64,000 nt of DNA from Anoxybacillus flavithermus (GTDB lineage: Bacteria > Bacillota > Bacilli > Bacillales > Anoxybacillaceae), in assembly GCF_002742685.1 (NCBI RefSeq), contig NZ_PEDM01000008.1, positions 19,761 to 83,760 of the forward strand, given 5' to 3'. The position numbers were made by a program, and so were the translations under genes. Of the stretch, positions 55,109 to 64,000 are shown piece after piece; the first letter of the stretch is position 1; each line of letters begins with the position of its first letter. The notes under the pieces are model-generated. The model saw only the letters and a program-made list of their open reading frames with translations. It did not search any database and was not told the DNA's origin.

Positions 55109-56678
55109 ACGGGCAGAAATGTTTTTTCCGAAAAAACAAGTCATTTCGCGGATGAAGAACGGGCTTGTCCGCTATACGTATAAAGAAATTGGCGAACGGA
55201 CGAGAAAGCTTGCGAGTGCACTACGAACGCTTGGCGTCCATACAGGAGACCGAGTCGGTACATTTGCGTGGAACCATCATCGCCATTTAGAAGCGTATTT
55301 TGCCATTCCAGGCATTGGGGCGGTGTTGCATACGATTAACATTCGCCTGTCGCCGCAACATATCGCGTATATTATTAACCACGCCAACGACCGGGTGCTA
55401 TTGATTGACGACGACTTATTGCCGCTCATTGAACGGGTGAAAGACGAAATAAACGTCGAGGCGTTTATCATTATGACCGATGAACCGACGCTTCCGAAGA
55501 CGACGCTTGCGCCCGTTTATCATTATGAGGAATTGTTACAACAAGCCGAGCCGATTTCATTTGTCAAAGATATCGACGAGCATCATCCTGCTGGCATGTG
55601 CTATACGTCCGCGACAACTGGGAATCCGAAGGGCGTATTATACTCCCATCGCGGCATCGTTCTCCATAGCATGGCGTTAGGGCTTGCCGATAGTGCGGCG
55701 CTATCGGAATCGGATGTGGCGCTGCCAGTCGTGCCGATGTTTCATGCGAATGCGTGGGGCTTGCCGTTTGCGGCGGTTTGGTTCGGGACGACGCTTGTCA
55801 TGCCAGGGGCGGCATTTACACCGAAAATATTGGCCGAACTGATGGAGCAAGAAAAAGTGACGCTTGCTGCTGGTGTGCCGACCGTTTGGCTTGGCTTATT
55901 GAACCAGTTGGAAAAAGGCACGTACGATTTACGCAGCGTAACGCGCATTTTATGTGGCGGTTCAGCAGCGCCGAAAGGAATGATTCGCGCCTTTGAAGAA
56001 AAATACGGCATCCCGTTCGTGCACGCCTACGGCATGACAGAAACGAGCCCGCTTGTCGTCTTGTCGCGTCTAAAAAGCTACCAGCAGCACGTATCGAACG
56101 AAGAAAAATTGGACATTCGTGCGAAACAAGGCTTTCTTGTCCCAGGGGTAGAAATGAAAGTGATCGGCAAAGACGGCGAAGTGGCGTGGGACGGAACGGA
56201 AATGGGTGAACTATGCTTGCGCGGCCCGTGGATTGCCGATGAATATTATAACGACGAGCGAAGCAAAGACGCGTTTCGCGATGGATGGCTATATACAGGC
56301 GATGTCGTGACAGTAGACGAAGAAGGGTTTATTAAAATCGTCGACCGGACAAAAGACGTCATTAAAAGCGGCGGGGAATGGATTTCGTCTGTCGACTTAG
56401 AAAATGCATTGATGGCGCATGAAGCGGTGTTTGAAGCGGCGGTTGTTGCCGTGCCGCACCCGCAATGGCAAGAGCGACCGATCGCTTGCGTGGTAGTGAA
56501 GGAAGGAAAACATGTGACAAAAGAGGAACTATACGACTTTTTACGTCCGCAATTTGCGAAATGGTGGCTGCCAGATGAAATCGTCTTTATGAACGAAATT
56601 CCGAAAACAAGTGTCGGAAAATTTTTGAAAATGAAATTACGTGAACAATTGCGCGATTATTTTACAAACGTTCAATAG
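55071..56678 (+). CDS. Fatty-acyl-CoA ligase (AMP-forming)
   Basis: A protein of about 535 residues of the ANL family: CYTSATTGNPKGVLYSHRG, HAYGMTETSPLVVL, WLYTGDVVTVDEEGFIKIVDRTKDVIKSGGEWIS over the hinge, and catalytic Lys in KTSVGKFLK. It resembles the medium/long-chain ligases of beta-oxidation gene sets. Start ATG 55071 is spaced correctly after GGGGGAG; ATG 55047 and 55065 are alternatives. Confidence 0.87.
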   Translation: MMNVPLNIATMLERAEMFFPKKQVISRMKNGLVRYTYKEIGERTRKLASALRTLGVHTGDRVGTFAWNHHRHLEAYFAIPGIGAVLHTINIRLSPQHIAYIINHANDRVLLIDDDLLPLIERVKDEINVEAFIIMTDEPTLPKTTLAPVYHYEELLQQAEPISFVKDIDEHHPAGMCYTSATTGNPKGVLYSHRGIVLHSMALGLADSAALSESDVALPVVPMFHANAWGLPFAAVWFGTTLVMPGAAFTPKILAELMEQEKVTLAAGVPTVWLGLLNQLEKGTYDLRSVTRILCGGSAAPKGMIRAFEEKYGIPFVHAYGMTETSPLVVLSRLKSYQQHVSNEEKLDIRAKQGFLVPGVEMKVIGKDGEVAWDGTEMGELCLRGPWIADEYYNDERSKDAFRDGWLYTGDVVTVDEEGFIKIVDRTKDVIKSGGEWISSVDLENALMAHEAVFEAAVVAVPHPQWQERPIACVVVKEGKHVTKEELYDFLRPQFAKWWLPDEIVFMNEIPKTSVGKFLKMKLREQLRDYFTNVQ

Positions 56679-56689
56679 GGGGAGTAACG

Positions 56690-57535
56690 ATGCAAATAAT
56701 GGCTGTCATCGGTGCTGGCTTAATGGGAAGCGGCATCGCCCAGTCGCTAGCGATGGGCGGAAAAACGGTTTATTTATACGATATTTCCGAAGCGGCGCTT
56801 GAAAAAGGAATGCAGTCCATTCAAAAAAGCCTTTCTCGTTTTGTAAAGGCTGGCAAACTACAAGAACAAGAGGCAACGGCTGTCCTTGCTCGCATTCAAA
56901 CCGAAACGAACTTGCAAGAAGCAGTAAAAGAAGCGGACGTTGTCATCGAAGCGGTGCCAGAACATTTGCCGCTCAAAAAACAAGTGTTTGAACAGCTTGA
57001 CCGTTATGCGAAACAAGAAGCCATTTTAGCAACGAATACGTCGGAATTAAGTGTTACGGCGATTGCTGCAGCGACCAAACGTCCGAGCCAAGTCGTCGGC
57101 ATGCATTGGTTTAACCCAGCGCCAGTCATGAAGCTCATTGAGATCGTCAAAGGAGTGGCAACATCCGAACAAACGATCGAAGCGATCCAGCAACTGTCCG
57201 AAGAAATTGGCAAAGAAACGGTTATCGTAAAAGATATGCAAGGATTTGTGACAACAAGAGCGATTGCGGCGCATATGATTGAATGCATTCGCATGTATGA
57301 AGAAGGAGTCGCTTCCGCTGAACATATTGACAAAGCGATTCGCCTCGGGCTGAATTACCCGATGGGACCGCTTGAACTTGCCGATTTAGTTGGGTTAGAT
57401 ACGATGCTATTTGTCAGTGAAAATATGACAGAAGCATATGGCGACCGATTCCGTCCGCCGCAAACGCTTCGTAAACTTGTCGAGGCGGGGCATCTTGGAC
57501 GAAAAACAGGCAAAGGATTTTACACATATCAATGA
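56690..57535 (+). CDS. 3-Hydroxybutyryl-CoA (3-hydroxyacyl-CoA) dehydrogenase
   Basis: A 281-residue dehydrogenase: NAD site VIGAGLMGSGIAQSLA, catalytic His in GMHWFNPAPVMKL, a TNTSELSVT block and C-terminal LNYPMGPLELADLVGLD. It oxidises 3-hydroxyacyl-CoA. No enoyl-CoA hydratase lies between it and the acyl-CoA dehydrogenase, so hydration must come from elsewhere. ATG after GGGGGAG. Confidence 0.92.
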   Translation: MQIMAVIGAGLMGSGIAQSLAMGGKTVYLYDISEAALEKGMQSIQKSLSRFVKAGKLQEQEATAVLARIQTETNLQEAVKEADVVIEAVPEHLPLKKQVFEQLDRYAKQEAILATNTSELSVTAIAAATKRPSQVVGMHWFNPAPVMKLIEIVKGVATSEQTIEAIQQLSEEIGKETVIVKDMQGFVTTRAIAAHMIECIRMYEEGVASAEHIDKAIRLGLNYPMGPLELADLVGLDTMLFVSENMTEAYGDRFRPPQTLRKLVEAGHLGRKTGKGFYTYQ

Positions 57536-57549
57536 AAGAAGGGAAAGAT

Positions 57550-58704
57550 ATGCGCGAAGTGGTGATTGTCGAAGCGGTACGCACTCCTGTCGGCAAGCGA
57601 AACGGGGTATTTCGCGACAAACATCCTGTTCACTTAGCAGCTGTGGTGCTCGATGAAGTTGTCAGACGAGCGGGGATTGAAAAACAGATGATCGAAGATA
57701 TTGTGATGGGATGTGTAACGCCGATTGGCGAACAAGGCTACAATATCGGGAGATTAGCGGCATTAGAGGCAGGCTTTCCAGTGGAAGTGCCGGCGGTGCA
57801 AATCAACCGGATGTGCGGTTCGGGCCAGCAAGCGATCCATTTCGCCGCTCAAGAAATTAAATCAGGCGATATGAATATTACGATTGCGGCTGGTGTCGAA
57901 AGCATGACGAAAGTGCCAATTTTAAGCGACGGAAACGAGCGAACGATTCCACCGTCGCTCCATGAAAAATACGAATTCGTCCACCAAGGCGTTTCTGCCG
58001 AACTGATTGCCGAAAAATACGGATTGACAAGAGAACAGTTAGATGAATATGCGTATGAAAGCCATCAACGGGCGCTTCGGGCGCAAGCGGAAGGTCGTTT
58101 CACCGAAGAAATCATACCCGTCAACGGGCTTGATAAAGACGGCAACGATATCATCGTAACAGCCGATGAAGGGCCGCGCCAAGATACATCGCTTGAAGCG
58201 CTAGCGGCGTTGAAGCCTGTTTTTAAACAAAATGGGAAAATTACCGCTGGAAATGCGAGCCAAATGAGCGATGGTGCGGCCGCGGTGCTATTGATGGAGC
58301 GAAAAACAGCTCTTCGCCTCGGCTTGAAGCCGAAAGCAAAAATCGTCGCCCAAACAGTCGTCGGCTCCGACCCGACATACATGTTGGACGGCGTCATTCC
58401 AGCGACGAAAAAAGTATTGCAACAAGCGAACCTCACCATTGGCGATATCGACCTTGTCGAAATTAACGAAGCGTTCGCATCTGTCGTTCTCGCCTGGCAA
58501 AAAGAAATCGGTGCACCGCTTTCGAAAGTAAACGTCAACGGCGGTGCCATCGCCTTAGGTCACCCGCTTGGCGCAACGGGAGTCAAACTCATGACATCGC
58601 TCGTTCACGAACTCGAACGACGAAAGGGGCGCTACGGCTTGTTAACCATTTGCATCGGACACGGTATGGCAACAGCGACCATTGTGGAAAGAGGGGAAGG
58701 ATAA
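57550..58704 (+). CDS. Acetyl-CoA C-acyltransferase (thiolase)
   Basis: A 384-residue thiolase. The nucleophile Cys89 is in RMCGSGQQAIHFAAQ; His is in NGGAIALGHPLGATG; the second Cys is in TICIGHGMATATI, where most thiolases read CxGGG. It cleaves 3-oxoacyl-CoA or makes acetoacetyl-CoA. ATG 57550 matches the family start (REVVIVEAVRTPVGK). Last gene of the acyl-CoA operon. Confidence 0.9.
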   Translation: MREVVIVEAVRTPVGKRNGVFRDKHPVHLAAVVLDEVVRRAGIEKQMIEDIVMGCVTPIGEQGYNIGRLAALEAGFPVEVPAVQINRMCGSGQQAIHFAAQEIKSGDMNITIAAGVESMTKVPILSDGNERTIPPSLHEKYEFVHQGVSAELIAEKYGLTREQLDEYAYESHQRALRAQAEGRFTEEIIPVNGLDKDGNDIIVTADEGPRQDTSLEALAALKPVFKQNGKITAGNASQMSDGAAAVLLMERKTALRLGLKPKAKIVAQTVVGSDPTYMLDGVIPATKKVLQQANLTIGDIDLVEINEAFASVVLAWQKEIGAPLSKVNVNGGAIALGHPLGATGVKLMTSLVHELERRKGRYGLLTICIGHGMATATIVERGEG

Positions 58705-58738
58705 AAAGCAGGAACCTCCTTTGAGGTCTCCTGCTTTA
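58705..58738 (+). terminator. Bidirectional terminator after the thiolase gene
   Basis: AAAGCAGGA-ACCTC pairs with GAGGT-TCCTGCTTT between convergent genes. Confidence 0.75.
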
Positions 58739-59347
58739 GTTGTTTGTTTTTAACGATTTATTTGGCAATTTCCAGTTGTATGTATACGATAAAATGCGCA
58801 ATGCCGCAACGACAATAAACAATACATACAAGCTAATTGGAGAATGTGCGATGCCGGTTCCGACCGCAACGCCCGCTAAAATCGCCCAAACGGCATAAAT
58901 TTCATCACGCAATACGAGAGGTTTTCTTCCTGCTAATACATCGCGAATCATTCCGCCTCCACTTCCAGTCAATACAGCAGCAACAATGACTGCACTTAAC
59001 GGGCGATTCATTTGAACAGCATATAATGCTCCTTGAATGGCGAAGGCTGACAACCCGAGAGCATCAAAAAAGTTTCCCCAACGTTGCCAATGTGGTAGCA
59101 TTTTGTGTGGGAACAAATAGACAATAGTCATCGCTAGAAACGCGATGAAAAAAAGAGTTTGTTGTTGCCAAAGAACAGATACCGGTACACCAATTAATAC
59201 GTTTCGCACAGCACCGCCTCCGAATGCAGTTACAATTCCGAGAATGTATACACCTAAAATATCGTACTCCTCTTCCATAGCGACAATCGCTCCGCTAATC
59301 GCAAAAGCAATCGTACCGATCATACTTAATACTTCCCAAGTCATCAT
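58736..59347 (-). CDS. TRIC-family cation channel protein (UPF0126, YvgT-like)
   Basis: A 203-residue protein with seven membrane helices in two repeats: FAISGAIVAMEEEYDILGVYILGIVTAFGGGAVRNVLIG and its echo GLSAFAIQGALYAV ... LTGSGGGMIRDVLAG. The GGG-x-x-R-D/N motifs line the ion path of TRIC channels. Probably a potassium-permeable channel. It is oriented against its neighbours, between the acyl-CoA operon and hflX. Confidence 0.88.
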   Translation of the reverse strand: MMTWEVLSMIGTIAFAISGAIVAMEEEYDILGVYILGIVTAFGGGAVRNVLIGVPVSVLWQQQTLFFIAFLAMTIVYLFPHKMLPHWQRWGNFFDALGLSAFAIQGALYAVQMNRPLSAVIVAAVLTGSGGGMIRDVLAGRKPLVLRDEIYAVWAILAGVAVGTGIAHSPISLYVLFIVVAALRILSYTYNWKLPNKSLKTNN

Positions 59348-59489
59348 CGCAATCCTTTCTGTTATGTAACATTACGTTAAAATTTTATGTATAAAATATA
59401 AAAAAATCAATGATCATTTTTCAGACATAGCGCTTTTAAATTAGATTTGTTATGATGAGAACAGATGTTCAATAGGAAAGAGGGGAAAT

Positions 59490-60737
59490 ATGGAAAAGGA
59501 ACGAGTCATTATTGTTGGATGCCAATTGCCACATGTGGATGATGAACGATTTTCGTATTCGCTAGAAGAGCTTGCTTCGCTCGTTCATACAGCAAATGGC
59601 GAGGTAGTCATTACCCTTACGCAAAAACGGGACACGATTCACCCGGCTACATATATCGGAAAAGGAAAAGTCGACGAGCTAGTGCGTCTTGTCGAACAAT
59701 TTGAGCCAGATGTCGTCATTTTTAATGACGAACTTTCGCCAAGCCAAAACCGTAACTTAACAAAGTTGTTAAACGTACGCGTCATTGACCGAACGCAGCT
59801 TATTTTAGACATTTTCGCAAGCCGCGCGCGCTCCAAAGAGGGAAAATTGCAAGTCGAACTTGCCCAACTGCAGTACATTTTGCCGCGCTTAAGTGGACAA
59901 GGCGCAGAACTTTCTCGATTAGGCGGTGGAATTGGAACGAGAGGACCGGGAGAAACGAAGCTCGAAACAGACCGCCGTCATATTCGCCGTCGTATCGATG
60001 AAATTAAAGCGCAACTAAAAGTCATTGTTGAACATCGCGAACGATACCGCGAGCGGAGGAAGAAAAACGCGGTGTTTCAAATTGCGCTTGTCGGCTATAC
60101 GAACGCCGGTAAATCAACGCTTTTTAACCGTCTAACGAACGCGGATGCATTTGAAGAAAATTTACTGTTTGCTACACTAGATCCGCTCACAAGAAAACTT
60201 GTGCTGCCAAGCGGTTATACCGTGCTGTTGACGGACACGGTCGGCTTTATTCAAGACTTGCCGACAACGCTCGTCGCAGCGTTCCGCTCGACGCTAGAAG
60301 AAGTAAAAGAAGCTGATTTTATTTTGCATATTGTCGATTCATCGAATCCGGATTATATTCAACATGAACAAACCGTTTATCGCTTGCTTGAGGAGTTGGA
60401 GGCGACAACGATTCCGATTGCAACGGTTTATAACAAACGTGACATTGTCCTTCCAAGTTTTGTCCCAAGCCCGAAAACCGATTATATGTTAGTGAGTGCG
60501 TTCTATGAACAAGACGTTCAAAACTTGTGCCAATTTATCGAAGAAAAAATAACTGAAGCAATGGAGCATTACAACGTGACAATTCCAGCGTTTGAAGGAA
60601 AATTGCTTGCACAGCTAAAAGCAGAAACGATTGTGCGACGCATGCACTACAACGAACAAAGTGGCATGTATGAATGCAGCGGCTATTTATTGCGAGAACA
60701 TCCACTTTTGTTACAACTAACAACATATCAAAAATAG
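59490..60737 (+). CDS. hflX: Ribosome-associated GTPase HflX
   Basis: A 415-residue GTPase. The N-terminal domain has [13 protein letters not shown] and [13 protein letters not shown]; the linker has [21 protein letters not shown] split across a helix; the G domain has [12 protein letters not shown] (G1), [26 protein letters not shown] (G3) and NKRD (G4). It splits stalled or stressed ribosomes. B. subtilis ynbA is the same locus. Confidence 0.93.
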   Translation: MEKERVIIVGCQLPHVDDERFSYSLEELASLVHTANGEVVITLTQKRDTIHPATYIGKGKVDELVRLVEQFEPDVVIFNDELSPSQNRNLTKLLNVRVIDRTQLILDIFASRARSKEGKLQVELAQLQYILPRLSGQGAELSRLGGGIGTRGPGETKLETDRRHIRRRIDEIKAQLKVIVEHRERYRERRKKNAVFQIALVGYTNAGKSTLFNRLTNADAFEENLLFATLDPLTRKLVLPSGYTVLLTDTVGFIQDLPTTLVAAFRSTLEEVKEADFILHIVDSSNPDYIQHEQTVYRLLEELEATTIPIATVYNKRDIVLPSFVPSPKTDYMLVSAFYEQDVQNLCQFIEEKITEAMEHYNVTIPAFEGKLLAQLKAETIVRRMHYNEQSGMYECSGYLLREHPLLLQLTTYQK

Positions 60738-60750
60738 AAAGGGTTTTTTT

Positions 60751-62019
60751 ATGTTTCAACATTTAACACATGGAGAAATGATTTCTGCACTCGTTAAAGA
60801 AATTGAAGCACAAATTGCACCGATTCATCGGGCGATTGACGAGCGCATTGACTATAATCAATATCGCGTATTACAAAGCTTTCGTCGTCATCAAGTCAGT
60901 GACGCACATTTTATTCCATCGACAGGATATGGCTATGATGACTTAGGACGCGACACGCTTGAAAAAGTGTATGCGGACGTATTTGGTGGGGAAGCGGCGC
61001 TCGTTCGTCCACAAATTATTTCTGGTACGCACGCCATTACAATTGCTTTATTCGGCATTTTACGTCCAGGTGATGAGCTTTTGTACATTACCGGCAAACC
61101 GTACGATACGCTCGAAGAAATCGTCGGTATTCGCGGCAAAGGAATTGGCTCGTTAAAAGAGTTTCATATTGGCTATAACAGCGTGTCGCTCACCTCGGAA
61201 GGAAAAGTCGATTTTGCAGCGGTTAAACAAGCGATTAACGAACGAACGAAAATGATCGGCATTCAACGCTCGAAAGGGTACGACCCGCGTCCGTCGTTTA
61301 CGATTGAGGAAATCAAAAAAATGATTGATTTTGTCAAAGCGATCAAACAAGACGTCGTTGTGTTTGTCGATAACTGTTACGGGGAATTTGTCGAAGAGAA
61401 AGAGCCGTGCCATGTCGGGGCAGATATCATCGCTGGTTCGCTTATTAAAAATCCAGGTGGTGGATTGGTGAAAACGGGAGGATATCTCGTCGGTAAACGC
61501 GAATATATCGAAATGTGTGCGTATCGGATGACATCGCCGGGAATTGGGGCGGAAGCGGGGGCTTCGCTGTACAGTTTGCAGGAGATGTACCAAGGCTTTT
61601 TCTTAGCGCCACATGTTGTTGGACAAGCGTTGAAAGGCGCGGTTTTTACCGCGGCCATGCTTGAACGTATCGGGATGAATACGTATCCGACATGGAACGC
61701 AACACGTACAGATTTAATTCAATCGGTCCAATTCGATGATGCAGAACAAATGATTGCATTTTGCCAGGCGATTCAATTTGCATCACCAGTCAATGCGCAC
61801 TTTACCCCATACCCAAACTACATGCCAGGATATGAAGATGATGTCATTATGGCAGCAGGGACGTTTGTGCAAGGGGCAAGTATCGAGTTATCTGCTGATG
61901 GACCGATTCGCCCACCGTATGTCGCTTACGTGCAAGGAGGATTAACGTATTCGCACGTCAAAATCGCTGTTTGTATGGCGATTGATCAGTTACTTGAAAA
62001 GCGTTTGATTCAATTATAA
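60751..62019 (+). CDS. ynbB: YnbB, PLP-dependent methionine gamma-lyase family protein
   Basis: A 422-residue fold-type I PLP protein of the aluminium-resistance/methionine gamma-lyase family: STGYGYDDLGRDTLEKVYADVFGGEAALVRPQ, FVDNCYGEFVEEKEP with the cofactor Asp, and probable PLP Lys in AGSLIKNPGGGLVKTGGY. The real substrate is not established. It starts 13 bases after hflX and precedes glnR, as in B. subtilis. Confidence 0.9.
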   Translation: MFQHLTHGEMISALVKEIEAQIAPIHRAIDERIDYNQYRVLQSFRRHQVSDAHFIPSTGYGYDDLGRDTLEKVYADVFGGEAALVRPQIISGTHAITIALFGILRPGDELLYITGKPYDTLEEIVGIRGKGIGSLKEFHIGYNSVSLTSEGKVDFAAVKQAINERTKMIGIQRSKGYDPRPSFTIEEIKKMIDFVKAIKQDVVVFVDNCYGEFVEEKEPCHVGADIIAGSLIKNPGGGLVKTGGYLVGKREYIEMCAYRMTSPGIGAEAGASLYSLQEMYQGFFLAPHVVGQALKGAVFTAAMLERIGMNTYPTWNATRTDLIQSVQFDDAEQMIAFCQAIQFASPVNAHFTPYPNYMPGYEDDVIMAAGTFVQGASIELSADGPIRPPYVAYVQGGLTYSHVKIAVCMAIDQLLEKRLIQL

Positions 62020-62038
62020 AATATTTCAGAAAAAAATA

Positions 62039-62055
62039 TGTGATGAAATATAACA
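62039..62055 (+). promoter_or_regulatory. GlnR box 1 upstream of glnRA
   Basis: TGTGATGAAATATAACA matches the GlnR/TnrA consensus with one mismatch and lies just upstream of the -35, as the distal site does in B. subtilis. Confidence 0.8.
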
Positions 62056-62060
62056 TATCA

Positions 62061-62089
62061 TTGACATATAAAATAACATAGAATAAAAT
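62061..62089 (+). promoter_or_regulatory. glnRA sigma-A promoter with overlapping GlnR box 2
   Basis: TTGACA (62061-62066), 17-base spacer, TAAAAT (62084-62089). A weaker GlnR-like dyad TGACATATAAAATAACA (62062-62078) covers the -35 and spacer, which fits repression by GlnR when glutamine is plentiful. Confidence 0.82.
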
Positions 62090-62120
62090 GAAAATACGTA
62101 TTATGTGAGGAGGGGTCGAC

Positions 62121-62525
62121 ATGAATAGTCACATTCGTCGCTCCATGCCGCTATTTCCTATCGGTATTGTTATGCAGTTAACTGATTTATCAGCGCGACA
62201 AATTCGTTACTATGAAGAACACGGTCTCGTTTCACCTGCGCGAACAGAAGGCAATCGTCGGTTGTTCTCGTTTAATGACGTGGATCGGTTGCTTGAAATT
62301 AAAGATCTAATCGAGCAAGGTGTTAATTTGGCAGGTATTAAACAAATTTTTGCCGCACGCCAACAACAGCATACGGAAACAACGCCATCTGTTGCACCGA
62401 AAGTAATGAAGCAAGATTTGTCAGAAGAGGAGTTGCGTAAATTGCTGCGTGCCGAGTTAATGGAAGCAGGCCGTTTTAATCGCGCCTCGCTTCGTCAAGG
62501 AGATATCGCTCGCTTTTTTCACTAA
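62121..62525 (+). CDS. glnR: Glutamine synthetase repressor GlnR
   Basis: A 134-residue MerR-family regulator. The DNA-binding domain has [46 protein letters not shown]; the C-terminal tail (RLEL-type, here [19 protein letters not shown]) is the autoinhibitory part that feedback-inhibited GlnA relieves. It is the paralogue of TnrA at 21.1 kb. ATG follows GAGGAGGGG. Confidence 0.95.
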   Translation: MNSHIRRSMPLFPIGIVMQLTDLSARQIRYYEEHGLVSPARTEGNRRLFSFNDVDRLLEIKDLIEQGVNLAGIKQIFAARQQQHTETTPSVAPKVMKQDLSEEELRKLLRAELMEAGRFNRASLRQGDIARFFH

Positions 62526-62579
62526 AAATTTATGTTTTTTAACATAAATGATCTTTTTCATTTTGGGGGAGGAATATGT

Positions 62580-63914
62580 ATGGGTAAGTACACAAAAGAA
62601 GACATTTTTCGTATTGTAAAGGAAGAGAATGTAAAGTATATTCGCTTGCAGTTTACCGATATTCTCGGCACCATTAAAAACGTGGAAATTCCAGTAAGTC
62701 AGTTACAAAAAGCGCTCGATAATAAAATGATGTTCGATGGTTCATCGATCGAGGGGTTTGTTCGCATCGAAGAATCGGATATGTATTTATATCCAGACTT
62801 AGATACATTTGTTATTTTCCCGTGGACAGCTGAAAAAGGAAAAGTGGCACGTTTTATTTGTGACATTTACAACCCAGATGGTACACCATTTGAAGGATGT
62901 CCGCGTTATAACTTAAAACGTGTATTGAAAGAAATGGAGGAGCTTGGATTTACTGAGTTTAACTTAGGTCCAGAGCCGGAGTTTTTCTTATTTAAGTTAG
63001 ATGAAAAAGGAGAGCCGACGTTAGAATTAAACGATAATGGTGGTTACTTTGACTTAGCACCAACGGATTTAGGTGAAAACTGCCGCCGTGATATCGTATT
63101 AGAGCTAGAAGAGATGGGCTTTGAAATTGAAGCATCTCATCATGAAGTTGCGCCAGGGCAACATGAAATTGACTTTAAGTATGCGAATGCGGTAAAAGCG
63201 TGTGACGACATTCAAACGTTTAAACTCGTTGTCAAAACGGTCGCGCGCAAACACGGTTTACACGCAACATTTATGCCAAAACCACTCTTTGGTGTGAACG
63301 GTTCGGGTATGCATTGTAATTTATCGCTCTTTAAAAATGGTGAAAATGCCTTCTTTGATCCAAACGGCCAATTGCAATTAAGCGAAACAGCATTGCAGTT
63401 TATTGCAGGTGTGTTAAAACACGCGCCAAACTTTACAGCGGTAACGAACCCAACAGTAAATTCATATAAACGTCTCGTTCCAGGATATGAGGCACCTTGT
63501 TACGTTGCGTGGTCGGCACGTAACCGTAGCCCGCTCATCCGCATTCCGGCATCACGCGGCATGAGCACACGAATTGAAGTGCGCAGTGTGGATCCTGCAG
63601 CTAATCCATATTTGGCCATGGCTGTATTATTGGCAGCCGGACTAGATGGAATTAAAAATAAACTAACACCGCCTGCACCAGTCGATCGCAACATTTATGT
63701 GATGACAAAAGAGGAACGCTTAGAAGAAGGTATTGTTGATTTGCCTGCAACATTAGCAGAAGCGCTCGAAAACTTAAAATCGGATGAAGTGATTGTCAAT
63801 GCGCTTGGTAAACATTTATTCGAACACTTCGTTGAAGCGAAAGAAATTGAATGGGATATGTTCCGCACGGCAGTACATCCGTGGGAACGTGAGCAATATA
63901 TGAGCCTTTACTAA
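62580..63914 (+). CDS. glnA: Glutamine synthetase type I
   Basis: A 444-residue GSI-alpha enzyme: [20 protein letters not shown], metal sites in GPEPEFFLF and [45 protein letters not shown] and [11 protein letters not shown]. It lacks the adenylylation-loop Tyr of GSI-beta enzymes. Besides making glutamine it acts as a nitrogen sensor by binding GlnR and TnrA. ATG 62580 gives the family start (GKYTKEDI) after GGGGGAGG. Confidence 0.96.
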   Translation: MGKYTKEDIFRIVKEENVKYIRLQFTDILGTIKNVEIPVSQLQKALDNKMMFDGSSIEGFVRIEESDMYLYPDLDTFVIFPWTAEKGKVARFICDIYNPDGTPFEGCPRYNLKRVLKEMEELGFTEFNLGPEPEFFLFKLDEKGEPTLELNDNGGYFDLAPTDLGENCRRDIVLELEEMGFEIEASHHEVAPGQHEIDFKYANAVKACDDIQTFKLVVKTVARKHGLHATFMPKPLFGVNGSGMHCNLSLFKNGENAFFDPNGQLQLSETALQFIAGVLKHAPNFTAVTNPTVNSYKRLVPGYEAPCYVAWSARNRSPLIRIPASRGMSTRIEVRSVDPAANPYLAMAVLLAAGLDGIKNKLTPPAPVDRNIYVMTKEERLEEGIVDLPATLAEALENLKSDEVIVNALGKHLFEHFVEAKEIEWDMFRTAVHPWEREQYMSLY

Positions 63915-63946
63915 AAAAGCTAACGGTTTTTCCGTTAGCTTTTTAT
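63914..63946 (+). terminator. glnA terminator
   Basis: AAAAAGCTAACGG and CCGTTAGCTTTTT form a 13-bp stem with a short T loop. Confidence 0.88.
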
Positions 63947-63947
63947 G

Positions 63948-64000
63948 GTGTGCTCGGCATGGGTGCAATCTATAGGGTGAAAGTCCCGAACTGCGAAGGC
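63948..64000 (+). mobile_element. 5' end of a group IIC intron (cut by the window edge)
   Basis: Directly after the terminator the sequence reads GTGTGCTCGGCATGGGTGC and then CTATAGGGTGAAAGTCCCG. This is very close to what I remember of the first bases of the Oceanobacillus iheyensis group IIC intron. Class C introns insert just after Rho-independent terminator stems, as here. The ribozyme body and any reverse transcriptase lie beyond the window. Confidence 0.8.

Noticed and set aside
58065..58550. 161-codon open frame on the minus strand
   Set aside because: It is antisense to the thiolase gene and its composition mirrors the sense codons; no independent start signal.
1..64000. CRISPR arrays, tRNA or rRNA genes, prophage or complete insertion sequences
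   Set aside because: None was seen: no spaced identical repeats, no tRNA-like cloverleaf stretches with CCA ends, no transposase or phage structural genes.

Overview
The window is chromosomal DNA of a thermophilic, spore-forming Bacillaceae, most likely Anoxybacillus or a close Geobacillus relative. The evidence is the gene order ymfF-ymfH-ymfI-ymfJ-ymfK-ymfM-pgsA-cinA-recA-rny-ymdB-spoVS ... miaB-ymcA-cotE-mutS-mutL-miaA-hfq-spoVK-hflX-ynbB-glnR-glnA, which matches the Bacillus subtilis backbone, together with sporulation genes (csgA, spoVS, cotE, spoVK), Bacillus-type Shine-Dalgarno sites, frequent TTG/GTG starts and an AT-rich composition.

Region 1 (1-9.4 kb) is accessory and decaying. 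It holds a membrane protein, a YkwD-type lipoprotein, a small membrane gene interrupted by a stop codon, a sensor kinase frameshifted by a 22-bp tandem duplication, an orphan GlnL-type response regulator whose partner kinase is cut off, and a glycosyltransferase gene (YkcB type) with a lost 5' end and internal frameshifts. Its partners ykcC and a gtrA-like gene look intact.

Region 2 (9.4-26 kb) is mixed: an ArsR/permease/thioredoxin operon, a pair of CydA-like membrane cytochromes (one fused to cytochrome c), YnfA, a Cys-cluster protein, CsgA, a glycerol-1-phosphate dehydrogenase/HAD pair, an FAD oxidoreductase, an SbtA-type bicarbonate permease with an MpsC/DUF2294 partner behind a structured attenuator leader, a lipid kinase, Fur-regulated small proteins, tnrA behind two TnrA/GlnR boxes, a second YidC (YqjG) preceded by a MifM-like leader peptide, topB, a rhodanese lipoprotein and a cysteine synthase-like gene.

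Region 3 (26-51 kb) is the conserved core: the ymf cluster, phospholipid synthesis, recA, RNase Y, spoVS, a 2-oxoacid:ferredoxin oxidoreductase, miaB, ricA, cotE, mismatch repair, miaA, hfq and spoVK.

Region 4 (51.2-58.7 kb) is a visibly more GC-rich fatty-acid/acyl-CoA catabolic operon of six genes, placed between spoVK and hflX, which lie next to each other in B. subtilis. A TRIC-family channel gene follows it.

Region 5 (59.5-64 kb) is hflX-ynbB-glnR-glnA with two GlnR boxes over a strong promoter. Directly after the glnA terminator the window ends in what looks like the 5' end of a group IIC intron.

The two most interesting signals are RNA-level control elements. One is a 92-codon leader ORF whose last codons form the arm of a hairpin that hides the yqjG ribosome binding site. 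The other is a promoter-aptamer-terminator leader with a perfect alternative pairing in front of the MpsC-like/SbtA operon. All names rest on reading the sequence and on recalled family knowledge. No database search was run.
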